The notes below the pieces were generated by a model that saw nothing but the letters and a program-made list of their open reading frames with translations, did not search any database and had not been told where the DNA came from. Shown in pieces: positions 9,301-16,227 of a DNA stretch of 23,593 bases. The stretch's first letter is position 1, and each line of letters begins with the position of its first letter. The DNA comes from Sterolibacterium sp964521075 (lineage in GTDB: Bacteria; Pseudomonadota; Gammaproteobacteria; Burkholderiales; Rhodocyclaceae): contig CAZFPI010000036.1 in the NCBI GenBank assembly GCA_964521075.1, forward strand, positions 1 through 23,593, in the 5' to 3' direction. The position numbers and the translations under genes are program-made.

Positions 9301-12300
9301 GTTTGCGCCGGACGCAGCGATGCGCGTGGCCTGGCCGAGTGCGCGATCAGGCTGCCGGGGCGGGAGCGTGGCGTCAGTTCGATGGAAGTGGTTTTCGAAG
9401 TTCTCGCCCGTGATGCCGGGGGGCGGCAGAGCCAGGCTGCTACATCGCTTTGGCTGAGTCCTGACGATGGCGGCGAATGGGGCGAGGATCGCTGGTTTGA
9501 ACAGGGGGATTCCGACCGCATCGACGTGACCCCCGGGAAGAAAAATTATGAGCCGGGCGAGACAGCACGCTTCACGGTGAAGATGCCTTTCCGCCAGGCG
9601 ACGGCTTTGGTCAGTGTCGAGCGCGAAGGCATCATCGACCGTTTCGTCATGCCGCTGTCGGGCAGTGATCCGGTTTTTGATCTGCCAGTCAAGGCGAACT
9701 ATGGCCCCAATGTGTATGTCTCTGTGCTCGTCGTGCGTGGTCGTGTCGGTGATGTGCAGCCGACCGCGCTGGTGGATCTTGGAAAACCGGCCTACAAGCT
9801 GGGTATTGCCGAAATCGGGGTGGGGCGAAAAGGGTATGAACTGAAGGTTGCCGTCGAGCCCGCCCAAGCGATTTATCGTACCCGGGAGGAGGCGAGTGTT
9901 CGGGTGCGGGTGATGCGGCCCGATGGCACACCGGCCCGGGGCGGGGAGTTCGCCCTTGCGGCGGTCGATGATGCGCTTTTGGAACTTGCGCCGAACAAAT
10001 CGTGGGAGTTGCTGACACGTTTCATGGCGCGGCGCGGCTATGCAGTGTCGACTTCGACGGCGCAATCGCAGGTAATCGGCAAGCGGCATTTCGGCCTCAA
10101 GGCCGTGCCCGCTGGCGGCGGCGGGGGTCGGCAGCCCACGCGGGAGCTGTTCGATACGCTCATCAAATGGCAGGCGCGTGTCATGCTCGACGATAACGGG
10201 GAGGCCATCGTCAAGCTGCCGCTCAACGATAGCCTGACACGCATCCGTGTGGTTGCCGTGGCACAGCAGGGGGCAGCTTTGTTCGGGACGGGCATGGCAA
10301 CCTTCAACACGACCCGGGACGTGCAGCTGTTTTCGGGCCTGCCGCCCGTGGTGCGCGATGCCGACCGTTTTCGCGCGGGGTTTACGGTGCGTAATCTGAC
10401 GGGGGCTGCCGCCGGGTTTAGCGTCGATGCCAGTGTCTCAGCACAGGTGGGGGGAAGAATGCTGCCGCTGCCCGGTTTGCCGCGCCAGATGATCCGGCTG
10501 GCGGCGGGTGAAGGCCGCGAGGTGGCGTGGAACGTGGATGTGCCCGATGCCGCCACGCGCCTTGACTGGCGCGTCGAGGCGCGCGCTTCAGGCGTTCAGG
10601 AAACAGCCGCCGGGGCCAGCGATGCCCTGAAGGTGTCGCAGAAAGTGTTGCCGGGCACGCCGGTGCGTGTGCTGGCCGCGACGCTGGCGCAGCTCGATGG
10701 CTCCATGAGCCTGCCCGTTCTGCGTCCGAAGGAGGCTTTGCCCGGTCGTGGCAGCATCGAGGTGGCATTGAAATCAACATTGGGTGCGGCAAATACCGGG
10801 GTATATGACTGGATGGAGGCTTATCCCTACATGTGCCTCGAACAGCAGCTCTCCCGTGCTCTGGCGACAGGCAATCTGCCGCGCTGGGAGAAGGTTCAGT
10901 CGGTCATGGGCGCGTATCTTGACAATAACGGGCTGGCCGCCTATTTCCGCAACCCGCGTCCGAATTCCGGGTCGCCGGTGCTCACGGCTTACATCCTGAC
11001 GGCGGCGCAGCTTTCTGGTTACCCGCTCCCCGGGGAGGTACGTGAGCCCATGCTGCAAGGCTTGCAGCGATACATCGAGGGGCGCATCGCCTTTGACGAA
11101 CGTGAGTGGTCACCACGGGAGGACAGGCCGATCCGCAAACTCAAGGTGCTCGAAGCCCTGGCGCGTTACCAGCGGGCGACGCCGCAACTTTTGTCCACGG
11201 TGTCGATCACGCCTGGCGTGTGGCCTGTCGGTGGTGTGGTGTCGTGGCTGGCGATTTTGCAACTCATGCCCGATCTGCCGGATCGTGCTGTGCTGCTGGC
11301 CGAGGCGGAAGCGCAGATACGCGCGCGACTGGTGCGTTCTGGCACGCTCACGCAATTTGTGCGTGAGCGCGACGACTATTGGTGGTGGTTGATGGATTCG
11401 CCCGATGGCACGGCAGCACGCACCATCGTGACGCTGATGGAGATGCCCGGATGGCGCGCTGAAATTCCCCGTCTCGTGCGCGGTGTGCTCGCGCGTCAGC
11501 AAGCCGGGCATTGGGATACCACGACGGCAAATGCCTGGGGCGTCATCATGATGGAACGCTTCCGTCAGCAGTTCGAGGCGCAGAAAGTTGCGGGGCTGAC
11601 TGAAGTGAGTGTCGCGCCGGGCGGGGCAACAGCACTCGTCGCGGGTGCGGCGGTTCGCCAGAAGTTCGACTGGGCGAGCCTGCCAGCGCAGGCTGTGTTG
11701 CAGGAGGCAGCGCAGGCCGCAGGGCGTCAAGCCGTGCCGCCTGCGGGCTCGGCGTGGCGCGATGCTGGCAGCCGTCTGAGCTTTGCCTGGCCCGCTTCGA
11801 CGCTTGCTGGGGAGTCTCGCGCGCAGCTTGCCTTGCAGCATCAGGGCAGCGGTAAACCCTGGGTGACGGTGCAGGCGCGGGCCGCATTGCCGCTGGCGGC
11901 TCCCCGTTATGCCGGCTTCGAGGTGAAGAAGGAAATTCTCCCTGTTGAACGGCGGAAAAAGGAGAGCTGGAGCAAGGGCGATGTCGTCGAGGTGCGTTTG
12001 ACCCTGAGCGCACCCACGCCATGGACCTGGGTCGTGGTCGATGACCCTGTGCCTGCCGGTGCGACCATCCTGGGCACGGGCCTGGGGCGTGAATCTTCGC
12101 TGGCGATGAGTAAACCCACGGGCCAGTGGTCGGGCCTGTCGTGGAACCAGCCTGCGTATGTCGAGCGTACTTTCGATGCTTATCGTGCTTACTACGAGTA
12201 TTTCCGGGGGACGCCGGATCAGCCCGTGAAAATCGTTTATCGGCTGCGGCTCAATAATGCCGGGGAATTCGTTCTGCCACCCACGCATGTCGAGGCGATG

Positions 12301-12357
12301 TACGCGCCGGAGAATTTTGGCGAGATCCCCAACGCCGCATGGCCCGTCAGCGAGTGA
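6352..12357 (+). CDS. Bacterial alpha-2-macroglobulin with thioester motif (YfhM-like)
   Basis: This is a large periplasmic protease trap. In this family a protease cuts the bait region, the protein rearranges, and an internal thioester covalently captures the attacker. At 2001 residues it is longer than E. coli YfhM (about 1650). Order seen: a Sec signal peptide (1 to about 32, ending VGVTAAG), an Ig-like strand domain (about 36-120), MG2-like segment (about 630-725, HTVFDRPLFRVGETVHMKHI), bait-type domain A2M_N_2 (about 1055-1215), a Gly-rich linker (five Gly at 1255-1259), the A2M domain (about 1264-1355, with LPLNDSLTRIRVVAVA), the helical thioester domain with intact CLEQ (Cys1495-Gln1498), and a C-terminal MG10-like domain ending in EFVLPPTHVEAMYAPENFG. 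No acceptable lipobox is seen; LVPC at 17-20 has Pro at -1. A short GAAGCC tandem (7294-7311) encodes Glu-Ala repeats. It overlaps pbpC by 19 bases. Confidence 0.93.
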   Translation: MKILHRLHLFRPVLSLLVPCFVTVFSVGVTAAGLTHFTPQGEALHVTQVTAQFDAPVRPLGDIAGPAPLEFSCSGAQGIAGKTRWVDVRTWAVDFSPDLPAGVRCEFRPVAGLKDAAGQPLTMAAVYHFNTGGPWATQVTTLGYGDRHIDEEAVFVVHTAGDVDFASIEPKAWCVAEGIGESIPVKLVGVAEQKKLADAARRSDLQPGPRTVLLRCARRLPNGARVKLFWGAGIKGSSGLLTTRQSSHEFQVRPEFSVQVTCPRENARAACHPLASIPLDFTAPLMRADAEKLRLVGPKGQEWAPELLGYPEGGEAEAEAETVDRVEFKGPFPAEAEFRLKLPTQLRDDAGRPLANRERLAAVVLKTADYPPLLKFSADFGIVEFKTGGLLPVTLRNLDVLAADGLPGLKTPDGTPPGTAARLRVRRVTRDEDVIALFGRLSDYADGKPEARAQSVLQGDEDAKIWLLPKPHGPKPMEVVGIPLGEPGYYVVEAESARLGRSLLETGAPMFVHSAALNTNLAVHFKQGAENQLVWVTTLDTGKPVADASISLRDCRGTQIAFGKTGADGTMAVRRRLPEPPRTCQRGLYGYYVSARATLDGIEDFSFVLSTWQEGIESWRFQLPWGYAVLPDVLTHTVFDRPLFRVGETVHMKHIARRHTTAGYGWAPRAQLPEKMVIQLENSDTRYELPLSWKGGSAESDWTVPAGAKLGRYWVSFVRGGARGENEGRFYGSEGDDEAGGDEWWPSSRFWRGGSFRVGEFRLPVLKGEVAHSRPALTGDRAEVSLKLNYLAGGAASGEKVRVRSELTPLYASQSGQPEHLEGYSFNTQPVDAGRMGNGGWQSDQPAAVVFDDQRDVTLDSGGTRRVSVRHIPAWKVAGWLRTEMEYADPSGEIHTASAAVRWLPAAVQAGIAAEGSWRGVKPGEEGGAGKVRVAIVDADWKPRADSAYRVMAWQIRTMVHRKRLIGGLYSYDTQYVSVPLGEVCAGRSDARGLAECAIRLPGRERGVSSMEVVFEVLARDAGGRQSQAATSLWLSPDDGGEWGEDRWFEQGDSDRIDVTPGKKNYEPGETARFTVKMPFRQATALVSVEREGIIDRFVMPLSGSDPVFDLPVKANYGPNVYVSVLVVRGRVGDVQPTALVDLGKPAYKLGIAEIGVGRKGYELKVAVEPAQAIYRTREEASVRVRVMRPDGTPARGGEFALAAVDDALLELAPNKSWELLTRFMARRGYAVSTSTAQSQVIGKRHFGLKAVPAGGGGGRQPTRELFDTLIKWQARVMLDDNGEAIVKLPLNDSLTRIRVVAVAQQGAALFGTGMATFNTTRDVQLFSGLPPVVRDADRFRAGFTVRNLTGAAAGFSVDASVSAQVGGRMLPLPGLPRQMIRLAAGEGREVAWNVDVPDAATRLDWRVEARASGVQETAAGASDALKVSQKVLPGTPVRVLAATLAQLDGSMSLPVLRPKEALPGRGSIEVALKSTLGAANTGVYDWMEAYPYMCLEQQLSRALATGNLPRWEKVQSVMGAYLDNNGLAAYFRNPRPNSGSPVLTAYILTAAQLSGYPLPGEVREPMLQGLQRYIEGRIAFDEREWSPREDRPIRKLKVLEALARYQRATPQLLSTVSITPGVWPVGGVVSWLAILQLMPDLPDRAVLLAEAEAQIRARLVRSGTLTQFVRERDDYWWWLMDSPDGTAARTIVTLMEMPGWRAEIPRLVRGVLARQQAGHWDTTTANAWGVIMMERFRQQFEAQKVAGLTEVSVAPGGATALVAGAAVRQKFDWASLPAQAVLQEAAQAAGRQAVPPAGSAWRDAGSRLSFAWPASTLAGESRAQLALQHQGSGKPWVTVQARAALPLAAPRYAGFEVKKEILPVERRKKESWSKGDVVEVRLTLSAPTPWTWVVVDDPVPAGATILGTGLGRESSLAMSKPTGQWSGLSWNQPAYVERTFDAYRAYYEYFRGTPDQPVKIVYRLRLNNAGEFVLPPTHVEAMYAPENFGEIPNAAWPVSE

Positions 12358-14759
12358 AACGGCTTCGTCTTGCCCTGTGTTGTCTGGGGCTCGCGCTGAC
12401 GACGCTGGCGCGTGGCGAGGATGTTCCAGCGTCATCCGTGTTGCCGGTGCCGGAAGGCATCCCTTCTTTCGCCACGGTGCGGGCGGACTGGCAGGCTTCG
12501 GACTGGCTGCTGACTGATCGTCAGGGTGTCGTCATGCAGCGGGTGCGGCGCGATTCGCATGGCCGCCGCCTGACCTGGGTGCGCCTGGAGGACTTGTCGC
12601 CGGTGATGGTGGCGGCGTTGTTGTCGGCCGAGGATAAACGTTTTTATGAGCATGGCGGTGTGGATTGGCTGGCTGTGGCGCGGGCGGCTTTCGACAGGGT
12701 TGCGGCATCGGCGGGGAGTGCTCGCGATGAACGGAAAAACCGCAATGAACGCAATGAAAGCGGAGCATCGACGCTGACCATGCAGCTTGCGGCCTTGCTC
12801 GATCCTGCCTTGCGGCCCGCGCCGAAGCAACGGCGCGACTGGCATCAGAAATGGGATCAGGCGAGGGCGGCCTGGCGCATCGAGCGCGAATGGAGCAAGG
12901 CGCAGATTCTCGAGGCCTATCTGAACCTTGTGCCATTGCGCGGGGAGACGGTAGGCATTGCAGCGGCCAGCGAATTCTGGTTTGGCAAGTCGCCAGCGGG
13001 CCTCGACCTTGCCGAAGCGGCCTTGTTGTCGGCACTGATCCGCCAGCCGCAGGCTGGCCCTGATCGCGTGGGCGAGCGTGCCTGCGCTATTCTTGCCGGC
13101 TTGTCCGCCGTGTCGATGCCTGGCGTGGTGTTGCCGGTGCGGCCGGATTGTCCGGCATTGCGGCAGCTGGCCCGGGTGAATCTGGCTGCACCGGGTCGTG
13201 GTCGAATGCGGAATCAGTCGATGCCGCATGCCGCGCGACGCGTGCTTGCCGAACTGGATGCCGATGCGGGGGCTGTGTCGTTTTTTTCTCATGTGGAAGG
13301 TGGCGAACCACGATTGCGGACGACGCTCGATGCGCGTTTGCAAGACTTTGCCAGGGACCGTTTGACGCAGCAATTGCGAGAACTTGCCGGGCGTAATGTC
13401 GAGGATGGCGCGCTGGTGGTGCTGGACAATGCCACTGGCGAGGTGCTGGCCTGGGTGGGTTCGAGCGGGAGTCTCTCGGAGGCGGCGCAGGTCGATGGGG
13501 TTACCGCCTTGCGTCAGGCGGGCTCGACGCTCAAGCCTTTTCTCTACGGGCTGGCCATCGAACGACGGTTGTTGACGGCGGCGAGTCTGGTCGATGATTC
13601 ACCGCTGGCCCTGACCGCCGGGAACGGGGCTTACATTCCGCAGAATTACGACAGGCATTTTCAGGGGCTGGTGTCGGCACGCACGGCTCTGGCTTCCAGC
13701 CTCAACATTCCGGCTGTGCGTACCCTGCTTTTGACAGGAACGGATGCTTTTCATGACACGCTCAAACGTGCAGGTTTTTCCTCGCTGACCGGGACAGCCG
13801 ATTTTTATGGGCTTTCACTGGCCCTTGGCGGGGCAGAGGTTCGCCTGCTCGATCTGGCCAATGCCTATCGCGCGCTGGCCAATGGCGGGCAATGGTCGCC
13901 GGTCGCACCGCTTCTGGCGGGTCGCCGGGCGGAGGTTGGGCAGGGGCGGCGTTTGTTCGGACGGGCAACGAGCTTCATCATCGGCGATATTTTGTCCGAC
14001 CGGGGCGCGCGCGCGCCGACTTTCGGCCTGGAAAATGCACTGTCGACGCGGGTGTGGGCGGCCGTGAAAACGGGAACCAGCAAGGATATGCGCGACAACT
14101 GGGCTGTGGGCTATACCTCGCGCTACACCGTGGGGGTTTGGGTGGGGAATTTTTCCGGGATGCCGATGTGGAATGTCAGCGGTGTGCATGGCGCGGCTCC
14201 CTTGTGGCGGGATCTGGTGCATTTTCTTCATGAGAACGTGGCGGATGCGCCTCCGGGGCCGCCTGCCGGTGTCGAGCGTGTGCGGGTGGATTTTGCCGAT
14301 ATTTCCGAGGCGGCGCGTATCGAGTGGTTTTTGCCCGGAACGGCGATGAGGCAGGTGCGGCGTGGCATGCCGCAGGAGGAAGCGGCACATGCTTCCGGGG
14401 ATGATGTGCCGGGAATTTTGTACCCTGCCGATGGCCTGATCGTGGCTATTGACCCGGATATTCCCGCCGGGATGGAGCGTATTCCCCTGAGGATGACGCA
14501 TCCGCGCAGTGCTTATTTCTGGACACTGGAACGCCAGTCGGCAACGGCGTGCTTGCAGACGGTTCCCGCGCAGGAGGCCGGTTCCCCGGCATCATGGCCT
14601 CTGGCTCCGGGCATCTGGCGCGTTGCCTTGCGCGCTGAGAAATCACGCGCCGTGGTGGCAGAATCCCGCATCGAGGTGCGGGGCAGCCCGCGTCATGCGC
14701 TGGTGTGCGAGCCTGCGGAGGGTGCGGAGGGTGCGGAGGATGGTCATCCCCGATCGTAG
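12339..14759 (+). CDS. pbpC: Penicillin-binding protein 1C (bifunctional transglycosylase/transpeptidase)
   Basis: PbpC is a class A PBP that polymerises and cross-links peptidoglycan; with the thioester macroglobulin it forms a conserved envelope-repair/defence pair. The 806-residue protein shows the GT51 domain with SAEDKRFYEH (catalytic Glu98), GASTLTMQLA and the ILEAYLN segment. The transpeptidase domain has Ser396-x-x-Lys399 (GSTLKPF), Ser454-Leu-Asn456 and Lys577-Thr-Gly-Thr-Ser. A C-terminal region (about 695-790) matches the position of the PbpC-specific BiPBP_C domain. The N-terminus has only a short hydrophobic stretch (about 10-23) ending LTTLARGED, which reads as either a weak anchor or a cleavable signal. 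The start overlaps the macroglobulin 3' end by 19 bases and lacks a strong Shine-Dalgarno sequence, which suggests translational coupling. ispD starts 17 bases after the stop. All catalytic motifs are intact. Confidence 0.94.
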   Translation: MARQRVKRLRLALCCLGLALTTLARGEDVPASSVLPVPEGIPSFATVRADWQASDWLLTDRQGVVMQRVRRDSHGRRLTWVRLEDLSPVMVAALLSAEDKRFYEHGGVDWLAVARAAFDRVAASAGSARDERKNRNERNESGASTLTMQLAALLDPALRPAPKQRRDWHQKWDQARAAWRIEREWSKAQILEAYLNLVPLRGETVGIAAASEFWFGKSPAGLDLAEAALLSALIRQPQAGPDRVGERACAILAGLSAVSMPGVVLPVRPDCPALRQLARVNLAAPGRGRMRNQSMPHAARRVLAELDADAGAVSFFSHVEGGEPRLRTTLDARLQDFARDRLTQQLRELAGRNVEDGALVVLDNATGEVLAWVGSSGSLSEAAQVDGVTALRQAGSTLKPFLYGLAIERRLLTAASLVDDSPLALTAGNGAYIPQNYDRHFQGLVSARTALASSLNIPAVRTLLLTGTDAFHDTLKRAGFSSLTGTADFYGLSLALGGAEVRLLDLANAYRALANGGQWSPVAPLLAGRRAEVGQGRRLFGRATSFIIGDILSDRGARAPTFGLENALSTRVWAAVKTGTSKDMRDNWAVGYTSRYTVGVWVGNFSGMPMWNVSGVHGAAPLWRDLVHFLHENVADAPPGPPAGVERVRVDFADISEAARIEWFLPGTAMRQVRRGMPQEEAAHASGDDVPGILYPADGLIVAIDPDIPAGMERIPLRMTHPRSAYFWTLERQSATACLQTVPAQEAGSPASWPLAPGIWRVALRAEKSRAVVAESRIEVRGSPRHALVCEPAEGAEGAEDGHPRS
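14714..14740 (+). repeat. Three tandem 9-bp units in the 3' end of pbpC
   Basis: The unit TGCGGAGGG occurs at 14714-14722 and 14723-14731 and, with one change, at 14732-14740. It is in frame and encodes Ala-Glu-Gly repeats in the last 15 residues of PbpC, so slippage would change tail length without a frameshift. Confidence 0.8.
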
Positions 14760-14763
14760 TGCC

Positions 14764-14771
14764 CTAGAATC
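14764..14771 (+). promoter_or_regulatory. Candidate -10 (CTAGAATC) directly before ispD
   Basis: TAGAAT (14765-14770, five of six to consensus) ends 6 bases before the ispD ATG, which would place transcription start at or near the A of the ATG and give a leaderless mRNA. The 17 bases between pbpC and ispD contain no Shine-Dalgarno sequence, consistent with that. No good -35 is seen (TGGTCA at 14741-14746 with an 18-base spacer is poor), and read-through from pbpC is equally possible. Confidence 0.3.
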
Positions 14772-14776
14772 CCGGC

Positions 14777-15517
14777 ATGAATTCTTTTTCTGTTTCTCCG
14801 AAGGCAACAGCCTCTTTCTTTGCTCTTGTGCCCGCAGCCGGTAACGGTTCGCGCATGGGGGGTGAGCGTCCGAAACAGTATCTTTCCCTGGCCGGGAAAC
14901 CGCTTATCCATCATGCCCTGAGCGCGCTTTGCAAGGTTCCCCGCCTGCGCCGTGTTTTTGTCGTTTTGTCGCCGGAGGATGCCCAGTGGCGGAGTCATGA
15001 CTGGTCGGATCTGGGAGAGAAGCTGTGCCCCCTGTATTGCGGCGGGGCGACGCGGGCGGCTTCTGTCAAGAATGGCTTGCGTACCATCGCTTCGCAGGTT
15101 CAGGCACAAGACTGGGTGCTGGTGCACGATGCGGCTCGCCCCTGTCTGGCCCCCTGGCATGTCGATGCGCTGATCGACGGCGTTTGCCGGGATGATTATG
15201 AGGATGGTGGTCTGCTGGCCCTGCCGGTAGCCGATACGCTGAAGCGGGCGGATGAGGCCGGTCATGTCGCAGCGACTGTTCCCCGCGCCGGGCTCTGGCA
15301 GGCCCAGACGCCGCAGATGTTCCGTCATGGCTATTTGCGGCGCGCACTCGAAAGTAGCGAGAATCTCGATGGCATCACCGATGAAGCCAGTGCCATGGAG
15401 GCCCAGGGCTTCCGCCCGCGCCTGGTCATGGCCGACCCGACCAATCTCAAGGTGACTTACCCGCTCGATCTCAATCTGGCCGAGTGGATTTTGCAACATC
15501 GTGGAGAATTGCCGTGA
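14777..15517 (+). CDS. ispD: 2-C-methyl-D-erythritol 4-phosphate cytidylyltransferase
   Basis: IspD transfers CMP from CTP to methylerythritol phosphate, the third step of the MEP isoprenoid pathway, in the cytoplasm. The 246-residue length is normal. The CTP-binding N-terminus shows PAAGNGSRMGGERPKQYL (19-36) with Lys33, followed by the conserved DAARPC segment (about 118-123) and ITDEASAME, which carries the usual Thr-Asp residues of the active site. The first 13 residues are a variable tail. The start at 14777 has no Shine-Dalgarno sequence and sits just behind a -10-like hexamer. The stop overlaps the ispF start by 4 bases (GTGA), so the two pathway enzymes are translationally coupled. 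Confidence 0.96.
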   Translation: MNSFSVSPKATASFFALVPAAGNGSRMGGERPKQYLSLAGKPLIHHALSALCKVPRLRRVFVVLSPEDAQWRSHDWSDLGEKLCPLYCGGATRAASVKNGLRTIASQVQAQDWVLVHDAARPCLAPWHVDALIDGVCRDDYEDGGLLALPVADTLKRADEAGHVAATVPRAGLWQAQTPQMFRHGYLRRALESSENLDGITDEASAMEAQGFRPRLVMADPTNLKVTYPLDLNLAEWILQHRGELP

Positions 15518-16035
15518 ATGTGCCTGTTACCCCCGTTGCTTCTATCGTGCCGCCGATCCGTGTCGGGCAGGGCTTTGATGTTCATGCTTTTGCGCCGGGG
15601 CGAAAGCTGATTCTGGGGGGCGTTGATGTCCCCCATGAACGCGGCCTGCTGGGGCATTCGGATGCGGATGTGCTGCTGCATGCCGTTACCGATGCCTTGC
15701 TGGGGGCGGCGGGTCTGGGGGACATTGGCCGGCTGTATCCGGACAACGATCCGAAATACGCGGGGGCGGATAGCCGGGTGCTGCTGCGTGGTGCGCTGGA
15801 GGCAGTACGAAAGGCAGGCTGGCAGGTGGGGAACGTGGATGCCACGATCATCGCCCAGGTTCCAAAAATCTCGCCCTATGCGCCGGAAATGCGGGACAAC
15901 ATCGCCGCTGACCTGTGCATTGCGCCAGAGGCCGTGAATATCAAGGGCAAGACGACCGAGCGGCTGGGGTTTACCGGGCGGGGGGAGGGCATTGCCGCCG
16001 AAGCCGTGATTTTGCTGGTGCGCGCTTCATTTTGA
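15514..16035 (+). CDS. ispF: 2-C-methyl-D-erythritol 2,4-cyclodiphosphate synthase
   Basis: IspF cyclises CDP-methylerythritol 2-phosphate to the 2,4-cyclodiphosphate with loss of CMP, the fifth MEP step. As a homotrimer it binds a divalent metal in each active site. The metal ligands are seen as Asp22 and His24 (GFDVHAF) and His56 (HSDADVLLHA), at the same spacing as in the E. coli enzyme. GDIGRLYPDNDP and GKTTERLGFTGRGEGIAAEA are the other family blocks. The frame is open further upstream (to a GTG at 15484), but GTG 15514 is chosen: GGAG at 15502-15505 is 8 bases upstream and the codon overlaps the ispD stop. This gives 173 residues, slightly longer than the usual about 160 because of a 14-residue N-terminal tail. 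Confidence 0.96.
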   Translation: MNVPVTPVASIVPPIRVGQGFDVHAFAPGRKLILGGVDVPHERGLLGHSDADVLLHAVTDALLGAAGLGDIGRLYPDNDPKYAGADSRVLLRGALEAVRKAGWQVGNVDATIIAQVPKISPYAPEMRDNIAADLCIAPEAVNIKGKTTERLGFTGRGEGIAAEAVILLVRASF

Positions 16036-16227
16036 CCATGAATGAAAAGGCCTGTGCCTGAAATTTGTGTATCATCGGAAACCCGGTCTGCCGCATGACG
16101 TTCGGAAGCTTTCGCCGGGGCTCTCTATCTTGTTTTTCGAGTTCTGGCCTGGTCAATGATCGGTGTCTCCTTGATGTTTAAGCAGAGTTTTCATCAGCGT
16201 TTCCTTTAGTCTGCCCTGATCCAATAG
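16036..16227. other. Intergenic region before the signalling trio
   Basis: No gene is seen in these 192 bases. TATCAT (16070-16075) is a five-of-six -10 match but lacks a -35 at proper distance. A CCCGG/CCGGG pairing (16082 to 16120 area) followed by a T-rich stretch has only about 5 paired bases around a loop of nearly 30, too weak to call a terminator. No c-di-GMP riboswitch core is recognised. Confidence 0.4.

Noticed and set aside
8449..10089. 546-codon minus-strand frame inside the macroglobulin gene
   Set aside because: It is a shadow of the sense codon pattern; the sense frame carries recognisable domains and the antisense product is rich in His, Arg and Pro without motifs.
11110..12435. 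441-codon minus-strand frame over the macroglobulin-pbpC junction
   Set aside because: Same reason: it is antisense to two genes with intact active-site motifs.
16081..16136. Possible terminator hairpin after ispF (CCCGG/CCGGG followed by a T-rich stretch)
   Set aside because: It has only about five base pairs closing a loop of nearly 30 bases, and the T-run is interrupted.
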